Source of the DNA: JAKQHY01 sp034429475
GTDB taxonomy: Bacteria; Chloroflexota; Anaerolineae; B4-G1; SLSP01
Reading direction: 5' to 3'
Assembly: GCA_034429475.1 (NCBI GenBank)
Contig: DAOUGD010000140.1
Coordinates: forward strand, 1-6,187
DNA: 6,187 nt
Shown here: piece by piece, positions 6,001 to 6,187 of the stretch
How the letters are laid out: each line of letters opens with the position of its first letter
Position numbering within the stretch: the first letter of the stretch is position 1
Notes under the pieces: generated by a model
What the model was told of the DNA's origin: nothing
What the model saw: the letters and a program-made list of their open reading frames with translations, nothing else
Database searches by the model: none
Position numbers and translations under genes: made by a program

Positions 6001-6135
6001 GCAGGTAGTCGCGCCGGTTTCCGTCACCTGATAGCCGGCCAGCGGCAGCCGCGCCGCCAACAATTCCGGCAGGCGTTCGTTCAGGAACTTGTCAAACGAG
6101 GCTTTGTGCCAGGGTGTGCTTATGTTCAATGCCAT
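3094..6135 (-). CDS. Single-chain reduced multisubunit-type RNA polymerase (RpoB-like/RpoC-like fusion)
   Basis: This intact 1013-residue protein joins an RpoB-like half to an RpoC-like half and predicts DNA-directed RNA synthesis. Beta side: a protrusion-like GVFQLDGVLKVVV (72-84); RVCPFETPEGPHIG (178-191), matching the RpoB fork region; ASLIPFLEHDD (222-232) and LMGANMLRQ (237-245); the beta double-psi barrel with FEDG (284-287) and GDKLSNRHGTKGVV (307-320) holding Lys309 and Lys317; RRMNFGQ (349-355); and clamp-anchor TVGWVYWGRLIHL (416-428) and GEMENYTL (446-453). The beta end is near LRVAGIEAEL (505-514). Beta' side: clamp-helix hairpin (about 563-607); FSGRAVL (622-628); GLPDAMAWALF (640-650); LNRAPT (687-692); catalytic DADFDGD (722-728; Asp724, 726, 728); SGKG (898-901); and bridge-helix-like GARRG (944-948). 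Missing: beta flap and lobe, beta' zinc and N-terminal clamp region, rudder/switch-2, and most or all of the usual trigger-loop region. Beta plus beta' normally exceed 2500 residues. YonO of phage SPbeta is a known single-chain polymerase of this superfamily, but motifs here are closer to cellular RpoB/RpoC. Homology is certain; activity and role are inferred. Confidence 0.95.
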   Translation of the reverse strand: MALNISTPWHKASFDKFLNERLPELLAARLPLAGYQVTETGATTCRVVIALASANGDVEIAYDALPQPDQSGVFQLDGVLKVVVPIADHERLDSAAIRCVGEQLYDFIAERLGQAPPDLPWDAALARAWLPLDAWIADFMRAVAQPLEATNWLARHTHLRSLLIAECDQVIAPGQLGRVCPFETPEGPHIGRVLRVAVGAEIRDGALVVLDDRPAAGLGLSASLIPFLEHDDPNRLLMGANMLRQWIPQAAPEPALVQTGAEPDAAWAGRNLLTAYVSWGAGTFEDGLVISESCARRFDTPYPLRVGDKLSNRHGTKGVVGQILPDAAMPHLPDGTPVELVFNFASLHRRMNFGQVREAVMGRIAYTEGEPATVPPFAAPDEAALRARLAAAGLPESGMETLTLGNGGPALEQPSTVGWVYWGRLIHLAADKLHAYMDGQWGQVQGEMENYTLRDIGAFEAVREALNTRSVRRPDAATLAARVAAGPVAQAAPPTPLFCDLARRLRVAGIEAELAGEQVALRFAPSDETALKLARPVPHPWLRERLLTEIGLPEFPGAADADLSTFYAAVVEANERLARMLGGRTPSKLVEDAAATLEARVQAFFAALLTPAHLRLSERQTFSGRAVLAPGAGLALDQVGLPDAMAWALFAPLVTRELGGDADAVAARSERAAQTLDAIMARAWVILNRAPTVAPTALLAFHPVRVPDDALHLHPLLCKWLDADFDGDQAAVFLPVTEAAQREAGEKLTAAGHLRRDPALLASLLPCLDALWGLAALSQRPGGLDELSQLAGTPVAAPGGFITKAALLEALRLTLARESVEAALSRLEKLAARGFAVAQASGASLAPFVKADALLPPPVSTTPEAWEAYVAEVAEALHAPTDCAPAGLAPQCLMVRASGKGADQLAWVIGGRGVVEDMLGDPLIVQHGYAEGYSAEEMLACVAGARRGFAQVVREWEQLGQTFRERNVSRSFHVLTRALRASHPGVVFARAAALGEVDPLTDVESRLLVGLPV

Positions 6136-6140
6136 TGTTA

Positions 6141-6146
6141 TCCTCC
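6141..6146 (-). promoter_or_regulatory. Strong ribosome binding site of the fused polymerase
   Basis: Read on the - strand, GGAGGA precedes the ATG at 6135 by 5 nt (taaca). This fixes the start and shows the gene is independently translated. No promoter can be named in the roughly 40 bases left in the window. Confidence 0.85.
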
Positions 6147-6168
6147 GGGATAAAAGGGGGGTGTTTTT

Positions 6169-6187
6169 GGGCGCGCGGCGCGCGCCC
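6169..6187. repeat. GC palindrome upstream of the polymerase gene, at the window edge
   Basis: gggcgcgc (6169-6176) and gcgcgccc (6180-6187) are perfect inverted repeats around ggc. On the - strand the stem is followed by AAAAACACCCCCC and then the ribosome site, so it is not a terminator for anything upstream on that strand. It could be an operator, a leader-RNA stem or a dispersed palindrome. The window ends here, so its full extent is unknown. Confidence 0.5.

Noticed and set aside
3094..6135. The polymerase-like gene as a broken rpoB or rpoC pseudogene
   Set aside because: The frame is uninterrupted over 1013 codons, both barrels' catalytic residues are intact, the ribosome site is strong, and the losses fall at domain boundaries rather than as random truncations.
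3769..6153. A 794-codon open frame on the + strand opposite the polymerase gene
   Set aside because: It is antisense to a gene with unmistakable conserved motifs, its product is low-complexity (Arg/Gln/Gly/His rich), and such long shadow frames are common in high-GC genes.

Overview
This is a high-GC bacterial chromosomal segment. Coding regions use mostly G/C third positions, genes carry GGAGG-type ribosome binding sites, and proteins are rich in Ala/Arg/Gly/Leu. Nothing in the window fixes the taxon. The style (a stand-alone Lnt-like amidase, a CPBP membrane protease, GC-rich imperfect palindromes between genes) would fit Chloroflexota or another high-GC environmental lineage, but that is a weak inference. 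No phage structural, integrase, transposase, tRNA, rRNA or CRISPR features are visible.

Left half (+ strand): a gene for an apolipoprotein N-acyltransferase-like protein (169-1659), a long imperfect palindrome, a CPBP/CAAX-type intramembrane protease (1748-2620), and a 71-residue two-helix membrane protein (2631-2846). The ribosome binding site of the small gene overlaps the protease stop codon, so these two are probably translated together. All three products are membrane proteins. The small gene is clearly more AT-rich than its neighbours.

The convergent gap (2847-3093) has no gene. It holds a short acidic-coding tandem repeat, a perfect 13-bp hairpin well placed to end transcription from one or both sides, and a large imperfect palindrome built on a 9-nt-period CGCAGAG unit.

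Right half (- strand): one intact 1013-codon gene (6135 to 3094), the centre of interest. It encodes a single-chain, strongly reduced multisubunit-type RNA polymerase. An RpoB-like half is fused in frame to an RpoC-like half. Both catalytic double-psi beta-barrels are present: the beta lysine pair in GDK...GTKG, and the beta' aspartate triad in DADFDGD. The bridge-helix region and the clamp-helix hairpin are also recognisable. The beta flap, the beta lobe, the beta' N-terminal zinc/clamp region, rudder/switch-2, and most or all of the usual trigger-loop region are missing. The total is about 1000 residues, against about 2500 or more for beta plus beta'. The closest concept known to me is the two-barrel single-polypeptide RNA polymerases such as YonO of Bacillus phage SPbeta, but several motifs here are much closer to cellular RpoB/RpoC. 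It has its own strong ribosome binding site and a GC palindrome just upstream at the window edge. Whether it acts with any sigma-like partner cannot be seen from this window.
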